Source of the DNA: Zoroaster sp. YZ-2022
Lineage: Eukaryota; Echinodermata; Asteroidea; Forcipulatida; Zoroasteridae
DNA: 64,000 nt
Assembly: GCA_029582265.1 (NCBI GenBank)
Contig: CM055823.1
Span: forward strand, 23,881,290-23,945,289
Direction of reading: 5' to 3'
The notes below the pieces were generated by a model, which was given only the letters and a program-made list of their open reading frames with translations, did no database searches and had not been told where the DNA came from. Made by a program: the position numbers and the translations under genes. Shown in pieces: positions 35,195 to 45,100 of the stretch (the first letter of the stretch is position 1; each line of letters begins with the position of its first letter).

Positions 35195-36029
35195 GTTTCG
35201 CGCGGACGCCTAGCCTGTGTATGCAGTGTAGCTAGTGCATGCAGCTTGCATACATTCCTCAAAAGCGCAGCTGTAATACTGGGAGCAGTGTTGATCCTCA
35301 GAATGCCCCACCAGAACTCAATGCGCTGGTTGCTCTGACTGCTTCCTTCGAGGAAGCTCCTCTACCCTGCAAATGCATCTTGAGAGTTTCTTCTCAAGAA
35401 CTGTTGCATCTGTCGAACAGAACTGTTTTCCGTTCCAGCGTCGCCCTGAAGTAGTCTAGGACAACCTACTTTGTTTCTCACAGTTTCCATGAAATACCCC
35501 GCAATAACGCCAGGGTTACTATTTGTCAGAGAGGCTTCAAGCCAGAGGATCTGTCTTGAATACCCGTCGATACATCCGTTATACAAACCCCGTAAGGCTT
35601 TAGTTTGTCATAAGAGTCCAAGTGCCACACAAAGTTTGGGCCTCTTCCATTGTATGTCCTTCTCTGTAGCCGCCGCCGCCTTCTTTGCTCGACTCCCTCT
35701 GGGTCTAGTAATCCCAGTAGATGGCGCACTGTTTCTCGGCTTACCAGAATTCCATTCTGAAGGCATCTCAGGTGCATCCACCGGTAACCACAAAGTTGCC
35801 CTGAGGTACTCAACTGCCCTTCTATAAAACATGCAACATCAACGATGTCTGTGTGGTGTTTTCGGCGATAAAGGCAAAGTTCTCGCAATTTACGGTTTAG
35901 GTTACGCTTGCTGATAAAGATATTATGATTAGAAGCAAGTGAAGCAATTATTTCGTCATAATTAAGTTCTAAACTAAAGTAACGCCTGATCAAATGCAGA
36001 CTCCGTGCGTCCGAAGCCGCCGCAGCCAT
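35195..36029 (-). pseudogene. DDE/integrase-core transposase, disrupted
   Basis: Reading leftward on the complement, a plausible start is the Met at 36029 (Met-Ala-Ala-Ala-Ala-Ser-Asp). An N-terminal helical region follows (LHLIRRYFSLELNYDEIIAS), then the integrase-type core: the first acidic motif FVWHLDSYDKLKPYG, then CIDGYSRQILWLEA, then LLQGDAGTENSSV with the second Asp, then SNQRIEFWWGILR with the catalytic Glu. A one-base frameshift near 35578 separates the first and second parts. A TAG stop at about 35359-35361 lies before the Glu motif, and the sequence after that motif diverges into the terminal array. All three DDE positions are therefore visible, but the gene cannot make an intact enzyme. 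This integrase-core family occurs as multicopy 'integrase core domain' proteins in fish and invertebrates. The upstream open frame reaching 36290 is array-derived. Confidence 0.8.
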
Positions 36030-36063
36030 AGATGATGATGGCTTCCGGAAATCGAACAGCTGC

Positions 36064-37637
36064 TTCAAAAAAGACAAAAATAAAGCTGCTTGAAAATAAA
36101 AATAACTGCTCTTGAAAAAAAAAAATCTGCTCTCGAAAATAAAAATAACTGCTCTCAAAAATATAAATAACTGCTCTGGAAAATAAAAATAACTGCTCTG
36201 GAAAATAAAAATAACTGCTCTCAAAAATAAAAATAACTGCTCTGGAAAATAAAAATAACTGCTCTGGAAAATAAAAATAACTGCTCTCAAAAATAAAAAT
36301 AACTGCTTTGGAAAATAAAATAACTGCTCTCGAAAATAAAAATAACTGCTCTGGAAAATAAAAATAACTGCTCTGGAAAATAAAAATAACTGCTCTGGAA
36401 AATAAAAATAACTGCTCTGGAAAATAAAAATAACTGCTCTCGAAAATAAAAATAACTGCTCTGGAAAATAAAAATAACTGCTCTCGAAAATAAAAAATAA
36501 CTGCTCTCGAAAATAAAAATAACTGCTCTCGAAAATAAAAATAACTGCTCTGGAAAATAAAAATAACTGCTCTCGAAAATAAAAAATAACTGCTCTCGAA
36601 AATAAAAATAACTGCTCTGGAAAATAAAAATAACTGCTCTCGAAAATAAAAATAACTGCTCTCGAAAATAAAATAACTGCTCTGGAAAATAAAAATAACT
36701 GCTCTGGAAAATAAAAATAACTGCTCTCGAAAATAAAAATAACTGCTCTGGAAAAATAAAATAACTGCTCGAAAATAAAAAATAACTGCTCTGGAAAATA
36801 AAATAACTGCTCGAAAATAAAAATAACTGCTCTCGAAAATAGAAATAACTGCTCTGGAAAATAAAAATAACTGCTCTCGAAAATAAAAATAACTGCTCTC
36901 GAAAATAAAAATAACTGCTCTGGAAAATAAAAATAACTGCTCTGGAAAATAAAAATAACTGCTCTCGAAAATAAAAATAACTGCTCTCGAAAATAAAAAT
37001 AACTGCTCTCGAAAATAAAAATAACTGCTCTGGAAAATAAAAATAACTGCTCTCGAAAATAAAAATAACTGCTCTGGAAAATAAAAATAACTGCTCTCGA
37101 AAATAAAAATAACTGCTCTCGAAAATAAAAATAACTGCTCTCGAAAATAAAAATAACTGCTCTCGAAAATAAAAAAATAACTGCTCGAAAATAAAAATAA
37201 CTGCTATAAAATAACTGCTCTCGAAAATAAAAATAACTGCTCTGGAAAATAAAAATAACTGCTCTGGAAAATAAAAATAACTGCTCTCGAAAATAAAAAT
37301 AACTGCTCTGGAAAATAAAAATAACTGCTCTGGAAAATAAAAATAACTGCTCTGGAAAATAAAAATAACTGCTCTGGAAAATAAAAATAACTGCTCTGGA
37401 AAATAAAAATAACTGCTCTCGAAAATAAAAATAACTGCTCTGGAAAATAAAAATAACTGCTCTCGAAAATAAAAAATAACTGCTCTCGAAAATAAAAAAT
37501 AACTGCTCTGGAAAATAAAAATAACTGCTCTGGAAAATAAAAATAACTGCTCTGGAAAATAAAAAATAACTGCTCTCGAAAATAAAAAATAACTGCTCTC
37601 AAAAATAAAATGACGATGGCACTAATGGGCTTTCGTA
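36064..37637 (-). repeat. right terminal inverted repeat with 22-bp array, roughly 65-70 units
   Basis: The units are AATAACTGCTCTCGAAAATA-type or CTCTGGAAAATA-type, 22 bp each, with occasional 1-5 bp length variants. It ends with AAATGACGATGGCACTAATG and GGGCTTTCGTA, complementary to the left tip. The array is about five times longer than the left one. Confidence 0.9.
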
Positions 37638-37690
37638 ATAAACAGCTCGGCGCATGATTTCTCACTATTTAGTGGTTGGAGGTGCAGCCC
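37638..37690 (-). repeat. family E host repeat, continuation after the transposon
   Basis: ATAAACAGCTCGGCGCATGA and CTCACTATTTAGTGG complement the sequence at 17398-17445, completing the repeat interrupted at 34882. Confidence 0.75.
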
Positions 37691-37849
37691 TATGGCACGG
37701 CCGGGCGGGGGCGGGCTTGGTGTCCCCGAGTTGCCTCCATTGAATATTCCGGCAGATGATGAAACAAAAAGTATAAGATGTTATTTTATTGCTTCCAAAG
37801 TGCCCCCCGGATTCCTTTGGCGTGCACAGTTAACATTTATTCCGTAAAT

Positions 37850-38125
37850 AGATAAGGGTCTATTTCTGAGAGATATCTCTATTAAATAATAGACTGAGAT
37901 ATCTCTGTTATTAATAATTATAGATATCTCTGTTCAATCGAAAACTGATATAATTATCTCTAATATTAATAGAGATATCTCTATTTCTCATAAAGATATC
38001 TCTAATTAATATAGATATCTCTATTATTAATAGAGACTATATCTCAATTTCCAATAAAGATTATTCTATTAGAAATAGAGAATAAATGTCAACTTTGCAC
38101 GCCAGGTGAAGAAATAGAGATTATC
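37850..38125. repeat. AGATATCTCTATT-rich palindromic tract
   Basis: At least eight occurrences of AGATATCTCT, mostly within ATTAATAGAGATATCTCTAT wording, are interleaved in both orientations. The run ends with a direct restatement of GAAATAGAGA...TATTTCGGGATTAAATGTTAACAT. It is probably a self-complementary MITE built of short palindromes. Confidence 0.7.
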
Positions 38126-38189
38126 TCTATTTCGGGATTAAATGTTAACATTTCATGCTGTAGATTCCTTGGAGGGTACGGTACACCCC

Positions 38190-38490
38190 ACTAGTGACAA
38201 AGTCATGAGCCGATCTATTTATCATTTCCCCCATGAAAAAAGATTTGAGGCCCATACATTTGAGGGATTGTGTAAAAATGGTCCAATATCATGAATTCCA
38301 ATTTTTTAAATTATTATTTTGGATACGGCACTGTAGTCCATGGACTATCCACTTTACATTGAGAATAAAATAAAAGGTTAGACATCAATCTTTTAGTTTA
38401 ATAATATTTAAGATTTCTAAGTATTTTTTAAATGATTTTTTTAAAATAAATATTTTGTATTTAGCATTAGTTGCTATGTGAGTTTATTTA
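38190..38490 (+). repeat. family E host repeat, third copy
   Basis: It reads GAGCCGATCTATTTATCATT, then GAGGCCCATACATTTGAGGG and ATTGTGTAAAAATGGTCCAA, as at 17430-17540. The target equivalent of the DDE insertion is unoccupied here as well. Confidence 0.65.
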
Positions 38491-38933
38491 GTGGGGGACA
38501 CACTTTCGAAGCAAAACGATTCTCCACCGCCCAATTTTTTTCAACAACAGCGCCCTCATCAGTTCAATCACTACACGCACTACTACTACAAGTACAAGTT
38601 AAGGGTTAAGTAAGCAGAGCTTTAAGTTCCGGAAACAGTAGTAGTTGTGGTAGTACTACTACTACTACTAGAAGTTTGTTGAGGAAGTTTACAAAAACAA
38701 GGGCATGTACATGTACATGTAGTCTGCCAAAAGTGCCAACCAAAACCAACAACAACAAGTTTGGTGTGTAAGTTTTACGCTCTTTTTAGCCTAAGGTTTT
38801 ACTCAAGTTGTTGCATGCTTGATTGTGACGTATCTGGTGAAGACGTTAACTTATTTTCATGATTGTTGTTTCTGCACCTGGGTTTGTGTTTTCACAGGTG
38901 GTGGTGGCCGGGGGGAGGGGGGGGGGGGGGCGT

Positions 38934-39299
38934 AGAATGTCGTATCCAACCGCAACTTTTTCTCATTCAATATAACCAATAATGTAATCCTACCTACCCA
39001 GTGGAGAACATATGGATGATGATGGACATATACTTCAAATTATTCCAGGATAAGGCCTATTATATTTCATGAAAAATCAGGCATTTTTGGTATACGATGA
39101 CTTCCTCAGTTATGTCAGTCTGATCTTGTCAACTCCCCCATGAGTGACGAACACGGTCATTGTACATGCGCAGTGGCAACTATAATAGGATTCTTCTGTT
39201 TTCGCAAAAATCGATAGAATCATATTTTAACTGGTTAGTGGTTGCAAAAAATTCCCCCAAAACCTTAAAAAGTGCCGGTCGGATACGTAACAACATTCT
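38934..39299 (+). mobile_element. MITE family A, internally deleted
   Basis: It runs from AGAATGTCGTATCCAACCGC to GTGCCGGTCGGATACG...CATTCT. About 60 bp of the interior (the GGGGAGGATTTT-GGAAATAAAG part) is missing. Confidence 0.75.
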
Positions 39300-39649
39300 T
39301 TCCCTTTTTACCCTCATGTTTTACTAATACTAAGTTGATAGGTTAATTTATTTACCACAGTATCAAAACAGTAATGACAATATCAATCAAGAGAAATCAA
39401 GTACAAGAAAACGATATTACTGGAAAAATTAAAGAATAGATACAAAGCAAAAGTGATAGGCCTACTGCAGAGGGATCCATTTATGAAGCAAAGCTTGTAG
39501 GCAATGGTCCCTTGATAACATGCACGCGCATTGAGACAGAGATAAAAATAAAGTTGAATAAACCATGAAGGCCCGTGGTCAAGCCACCAGCGAACAAAAT
39601 ATAAAAGTAGGTCTCAATGCACTAAGACACTTTACTTTGTTGCTAGTCC

Positions 39650-39767
39650 GAATGCTTCTTCTGTTCACAGTCTCATATTTTTAGAATAGAATAATTATGT
39701 AATTTGTCGCTGTGACAAATTACATAATTATTCTAAAAATAGGAGACTGTGAATGGAAGAAGCATTC
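39650..39767. repeat. near-perfect 55-bp-arm palindrome
   Basis: GAATGCTTCTTCTGTTCACA ... AATTTGTC pairs with GACAAATTACATAATTATTC ... AGAAGCATTC around GCTGT. There are a few mismatches and an extra AATAG in the left arm. Flanking TACTTTGTTGC/ATACTTTGTTG suggests that it belongs to a larger unit. Confidence 0.85.
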
Positions 39768-39977
39768 AAAATACTTTGTTGAATGCTTTGTGGCGTATCT
39801 GGTGAACCTTAGGAAGACGTTATTATAACTTATATTAGTTTCATGATTGTTGTCGTTTCTGCACCTGGGTTGAGTTTTCACAGGCGGTGGTGTTGGGGGG
39901 AAGGGATGTGTTGTGGGTGGGATCAAACAGACACAAAGTAGCCATTGTTAGGATGGTCATTAAATGCGTGTAATGGA

Positions 39978-40610
39978 AAAAATGTCGTATCCGACCGCCA
40001 CTTTTTAAGGGCTTTTTAAAAAAAAAAATTTGCAACCACTAACCTGTTAAAAAATTATTCTATCGATTTTTGGTGGTACAGAAAGCGAAAACTATCTTTA
40101 AAATCCACTTTTATGATGGTTTTCGGACTTTATTTCCCTTCTAAAAAAATCCTCCCCTTCAGAAAATAGAAGGATCAAGGATCCTATTATAGTTGCCACT
40201 GCACATGTACAATGACTGTGTTGGTCACTAATTGTGGAGTTTACAAGATCAGACTGACATGACTGAGGAAGTCATCGTATACCAAAAATGCCTGATTTTT
40301 CATGAAATAAATATCCTGGAATAATTTGAAGTATATGTCCATCATCATCTATATTATGTTCTCCACCTTACGAGGTAGGTAAGTAGAACTTGTAGCTTTG
40401 CATGGTGAGGAGGATAAGTAAGACTAATTGCAGTGACACCATGTGAAATGCTCAATTGAGTAGTAATTAGTTCTGAAAAGAACTGGAGGTACAACTTGAC
40501 GTTTCGATCAGTATGCTCTGATCGTCCTCAGGAGAATGGATGATGAGGTAGGTAAGATTACATTATTGGTTATATTGAATGAGAAAAAGTGGCGGTCGGA
40601 TACGACATTC
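39978..40610 (-). mobile_element. MITE family A with a retroposed insert
   Basis: The element is in inverse orientation: TGTCGTATCCGACCGCCACT on the left, GGCGGTCGGATACGACATTCT at the right. It is broken at 40384-40544 by family I sequence flanked by GAGGTAGGTAAG on both sides. Confidence 0.8.
40384..40544 (-). mobile_element. family I insertion with 12-bp flanking duplication
   Basis: The 161-bp complement of the 27700 element ends ATGCTCTGATCGTCCTCAGG. The 12-bp GAGGTAGGTAAG occurs at 40372-40383 and 40545-40556. A duplication of this length points to target-primed (LINE-driven) insertion rather than cut-and-paste. Confidence 0.65.
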
Positions 40611-41397
40611 TACCCCGTGTAATTATACAATAGTAATTAATTTCATTCATTTGGGAAGGTGTAAAAAATTCCCCCGTTTTTAATGACGTGAAATAATTAG
40701 CCTTAATATCGGAATTGCCACGAGCATGCGCAATGATTTGAAAAACAACCTTCTACCGTGTAAAAAATGTGTACCCTTGCATATATGAGGATATTTAAAA
40801 AGTCAATCGGGGGACGATTTATTTTTCAGTCACTGGGTTCAACTGAGTTCATCAAAAGCTATCAGTTCGGGATTTATTGTCAAGCTGCTGGCCTGCTCTG
40901 ATCGTGACGATATACCCGCTTTAATAACCCTTGTATACATGCAGTCTCCAAAATACTGCAAAAAAACAAACTGCTAAGTACAAAATGCTTTTTGTATGCA
41001 TGCCTCAAAATATTGCATACTGTACACAAGAATGGTACATGGATACCCCAAAATGCCCCTGGGTATGGGACAAAAACCAAACTGTTCTGACCATCACACA
41101 GTATGTGTATACCGCAAGTTACTGCACTGGGTTATTTCAAGTTAGCCTTGCAATGAAACAAAGCAGGTGGCTGCTTCAGTTTACCTCATCTCTCTGAAGA
41201 GCCTTGGGCTATGCCATTAATCTTTAGATAAGAAAGTATGTACCACAATATGTCCCAGTTGAGACATTTTGAAGTATGGGTCCACTTTGTAAAGAACTAC
41301 ACTGATAATAGGAGGGTTTTAAATAGCAAATCTTTTCCCACTTAACTTAATATTTTTAAATCATTTATAAAAGACAGTTGAAACAAAGACACGGAAG
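40611..41397. other. upstream region of the ARM-TIR-SAM gene
   Basis: It contains a family C fragment at about 40825-40922 (TTTTTCAGTCACTGGGTTCA, CTGATCGTGACGATATACCC) and then unique AT-rich sequence. An in-frame TAA at 41368-41370 precedes the start codon. No TATA box or upstream exon could be assigned, so the transcription start is unknown. Confidence 0.4.
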
Positions 41398-42107
41398 ATG
41401 GAGGAGTCACAACCAGTGGGGGCAGCACACAATGAGAAGAACGACAGAGTTGCCGAATGCATGTCATATTTGTTGACCGTTGATGACTACACAACCGAGG
41501 AGTGTTATAAGAGGTTTGCCACTTTGGCAGAAATTTCCTTTGATAGGGTTATAGATCCCCAGCTTGGCAGATACCTCGCCGATATAGGTTTCGGGGAGCT
41601 CTACGTGCCAATGCATAAGTGTCTCTTTGGTTACAACTTGTTGAATGAAGATGACGTCGGATGCAGAAGGGCTCTGATAAACCTGATGGAGATGCAGACG
41701 TTTTACTTGAACTTCACTGACTCGTCTAAGGAGCTCTGCGAAAGCCTCGGGCGTAGCGGCGCTTTGGAGCTTGCCATCGAAGAACTCGCCCTGCCCGAGG
41801 GCGAGCAGCACGACCAGTTTGAAAGCGGAAACATGATCGAAGTCGTCCAAGCAACTCTCACGATTCTTGTCAACTCCGTCCGGTTGTGTGGCGACAACCG
41901 ATCGATTTACCGCAGAGTGGGCGCTGTCGAGATCCTCATGAAACTCCGCAACTCGGTCCACACCTTCATCAGTATTTATTCTCTGCTCATTTTGTCGTAC
42001 ATCGTCAATGAAGAGGAGAGTGAGAAGATTGAGGCATCCGATGGCTGCATCGACTTTCTTCTCGGTTTGGCCAACGATGCACTGAAGAGAAAGGGACATC
42101 GAACCTG
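41398..42107 (+). CDS. ARM-TIR-SAM exon 1 (residues 1-236): N-terminal ARM region
   Basis: The start ATG has a strong context (GGAAGATGG; A at -3, G at +4) and an in-frame TAA 30 nt upstream. The encoded segment is rich in amphipathic helices typical of ARM/HEAT repeats: VGCRRALINLMEM, MIEVVQATLTILVNSV, ISIYSLLILSYIVNEEES. The donor is AACCTG|GTATGC at 42108, phase 2. The exon is clearly GC-richer than neighbouring intron. A long reverse-strand open frame across it is a shadow. The read-through past the donor (CFWGQKRNN) is intronic. Confidence 0.88.
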
Positions 42108-45100
42108 GTATGCTTGTTTCTGGGGGCAAAAAAGAAATAATTAAACCCTAAAACCCCCTAGGTATTCTGGCTAGGAACCTTTCTGAATCCTCCAAAGTCC
42201 TCCAGAGTGCACTTTTGGAAACATTCCCTTATCTTCAAAATGCAGCATGCATTTTCGTTGATCTTTCATATTCAGCACTTTATGGTAGTAATTTTGTCCC
42301 ATTTGAAGAGGTGAAAGTACCAGTTTCCAACAGTGCTGAATTTTTCCAAAAAACTGGCCCTTGGAGGATTTTGCAGGATTTGGAGGAGCTAACCCTAACC
42401 TTCCCAAATCCTCTTTGCTAAAGTGAAGGATTTTGGAGGATTGAGGTTATTAGGCATACTTGCCTTTCCATGGTACATGTACATCCATGTTTGTTGTAGC
42501 GATTGCAAGGTCAGTGCTTGGGTCAGTGGACACTGTTTATTGCTCCATGCATGCAGGGAGGGTCCTTGGCCATGTACATGTATCACAGATTAGAAACACA
42601 TGTGTGCATACATGTCATGTGCTTGCTTTACTACTGAAGGATTTTGGAGGATTCAGGTTATGCGTAAGCAAATGGGCCTCGGGAGTTAGGAAGGATTCAG
42701 GTTATGTGTAAGCAAATGGGCCTAGGGAGTTAGGGAGGATTCAGGTTATGTGTAAGCAAATGGGCCTAGGGAGTTAGGAAGGATTCAGGTTATGTATAAG
42801 CAAATGGGCCTAGGGAGTTAGGAAGGATTCAGGTTATGTGTAAGCAAATGGGCCTAGGGAGTTAGGAAGGATTCAGGTTATATGTGTAAGCAAATGGTCC
42901 TAGGGAGTTAGGAAGGATTCAGGTTATATGTGTAAGCAAATGGGCCTAGGGAGTTAGGAAGGATTCAGGTTATATGTGTAAGCAAATGGGCCTAGGGAGT
43001 TAGGAAGGATTCAGGTTATATGTGTAAGCAAATGGGCCTAGGGAGTTAGGAAGGATTCAGGTTATATGTGTAAGCAAATGGGCCTAGGGAGTTAGGGTTA
43101 ATGTCAGGAAAACATCTGAAACAATTTACACAATTTTCCCAATTTTCCCAGAACATGACAGAATGTTGTCTTGGGATTTATTTACATTTTTTTTACTATT
43201 CAAACACCTCCAAGAGCTTATTCCACTGAAAACAAAGTATCCCAATACCAAGATTAAGGCCAAAAGTCTCCGGTTTCTGGTCATAGATCGGCTTCAAAAT
43301 TGGTGCGGTGACACCTTTTTTTTGGGGGGGGGGTATAATTTTTTTTTTTTTTTTTGGCCAACCAGTGAAATATGTGATGCATATATGCGGTTATTTGAAC
43401 CAGACCAAATTTCCCATACACAAAATATGGTGGCTATAAGAGAGGCCTCACAAATCAGGCAAACGTTTATACCCCTATGTGAAAAAGTCGTTTAAAACAC
43501 AGCACGGCAGAATTCCAATCGATCCAGCAATTTTGGCTACAATTGAATGTCATTGCATAGCACAAAAAAAAAGAATTTAACTAACAAATGCTGAAGCGCT
43601 GGTCTGAGGCGAGGTGCACAGAGACCAGAAACCAGAGGTTTTTTTTTTTTCCTAACAGAAGAGTAAAAAGTAATTTTCCGTTAGTTTGATTCAATTTTTG
43701 CCCTACACCGACGTGTGTATATATAGCACTGTATACTCGGTGCTTTCCGAGCTAGTGTCTGTGGAAAAAAATACACAGGCGACTCGGGCGGGATTCAAAC
43801 CCACGACCTCCTGCTTACTAGTGCAGACGTCTTAACCCTCCTACTACTACAAGGGTCAAAATCAGTCAAAATGTTGATATACTTGCCAAGGTATATCTAG
43901 TGCACTTAAAAGTCGTACACTGTCAAACCTTACATGTAGTAAGTACTTTTACAGGTCAAAATGAGTTGACTGTTTTTGACTGGTAAAAGCATTGTTTGGT
44001 TTTGTTCAGGGTAGTCAAAATGACAGTAAAAACCAGTCAAAAATTCCCCTGTGTGCACATTTGGGTCAACAGTCAAAACAGGCAGTTGACTGGTTTTGAC
44101 CTCTACAGCAACTTTCCACTAAAGTGCATCAATAGTATAGGGAGGGTTAACCTGTTGACCACCAAGCTTGCCCGATGCTGATTGGCTGGCTAGATTCCTA
44201 TATAGCAGCGGGTGCCGCGATATTTAGGTTTTTGAATTTCTTGCGTCGGGTGTTCAACAATTGATTCAATTTTTTGCCCTGCATTGCTTCTATTGCAGTA
44301 ATTGCAACATTGAAGAAGTCATGCAAGGCATTAGTAACCTCGCACTGAATGACGCCAACAAAGTGAAGATTGTACAGAAATTTGGCCTGGACCCTGTGGT
44401 TAAAATGCTTACAGACGGCTTCTCACATAACGAACTGGAACTGGCCGCAACATTGGTCTGGAAGCTTGCCTTCATCCCAGCCAACCGAGAGGTTATCAGA
44501 CAAAATAAACCTCTTGTTGAAGGCAAGCATAATTAGTTAATTACATGTTATAGACCCTTTAATAGGCCAACAACAAAAAATCTCTGGTTTCTTGTCTCCG
44601 TGCGCGTCGCCTCAGAACCACGTGTCAACATTTTTAATTTTCTTTTTATTTGCTATGAAACGATGTCTAATTGCAGCCAAAATTGCTGGATCAATTGGAA
44701 ATCTGCCATGCACATAGGGGTATGAACGTTTGCCAGATTTGTGAGGCCTCTCTTAGCCACCATATTTTGTGGGAAATTTCATCCCCGCGTATACAATGTA
44801 TCACGTATTTCCCTATTGGCAAAAAAAAGAAGATCGCCGAAAAAAAAAAAAGCGCATCACCGCACTGATTTTGAAGCCGACCGATGACCAGAAACCGGAG
44901 ATCTTTTTTTTGTTGGCCTTATGGATAGGATCTAGATGTCACAAACAGAAGTGTGCCATCACTCATCAGAGGCAAAAGAATTAAGGCCACTCATTGGTTC
45001 ATGTCATTGGTTCATGTCATTGGTTCATGTCATTGGTTCATGTCATTGGTTCACATTTGAGTACGTGAATGTGCAGCGCGTATACACAAACCAATGAATG

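Larger units (their letters stand above)
34883..37637 (-). mobile_element. foldback DDE-integrase transposon (IS3EU-like), decayed
   Basis: The 2755-bp element starts TACGAAAGCCCATTAGTGCC and ends in the complement ...GGGCTTTCGTA. It is flanked by a 6-bp target duplication, ATAAAC (34877-34882, 37638-37643). The paralogous repeat at 17.4 kb holds the target once. Each end continues as a 22-bp tandem array in opposite orientation, so both inverted repeats are long arrays (about 280 bp left, about 1.5 kb right). A minus-strand integrase-like gene lies between them. From memory, TAY termini, a 6-bp duplication and an integrase-type DDE core fit the IS3EU group; I could not verify this by search. 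Foldback elements of insects likewise have tandem-repeat termini. Confidence 0.85.
42108..44298 (+). other. intron 1 (phase 2) and its repeat load
   Basis: GT-AG intron of 2191 nt. It contains the TTAACCCTAAC element with a 44-bp minisatellite (42389-43101), a family D element (43255-43655), a minus-oriented tRNA-like SINE of a second type (43690-43831) and family J (43832-44150). The acceptor tract TTCTATTGCAG lies at 44288-44298. Confidence 0.8.

Noticed and set aside
34837..35338. Two open frames (132 and 154 residues) of Phe/Tyr/Gln-rich repeats, and a 153-residue one at 37204-37665
   Set aside because: They are readings of the 22-bp array; 66 nt (three units) is 22 codons, so all frames stay open. 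They have no independent coding signal.
36030..36290. N-terminal part of the 254-residue minus-strand open frame
   Set aside because: The residues before the Met at 36029 are read from the 22-bp array. Only the part after it resembles an integrase-core transposase.
41464..42129. 221-residue open frame on the minus strand
   Set aside because: It is the shadow of exon 1 of the ARM-TIR-SAM gene; the plus strand has the domain, start context and splice donor.
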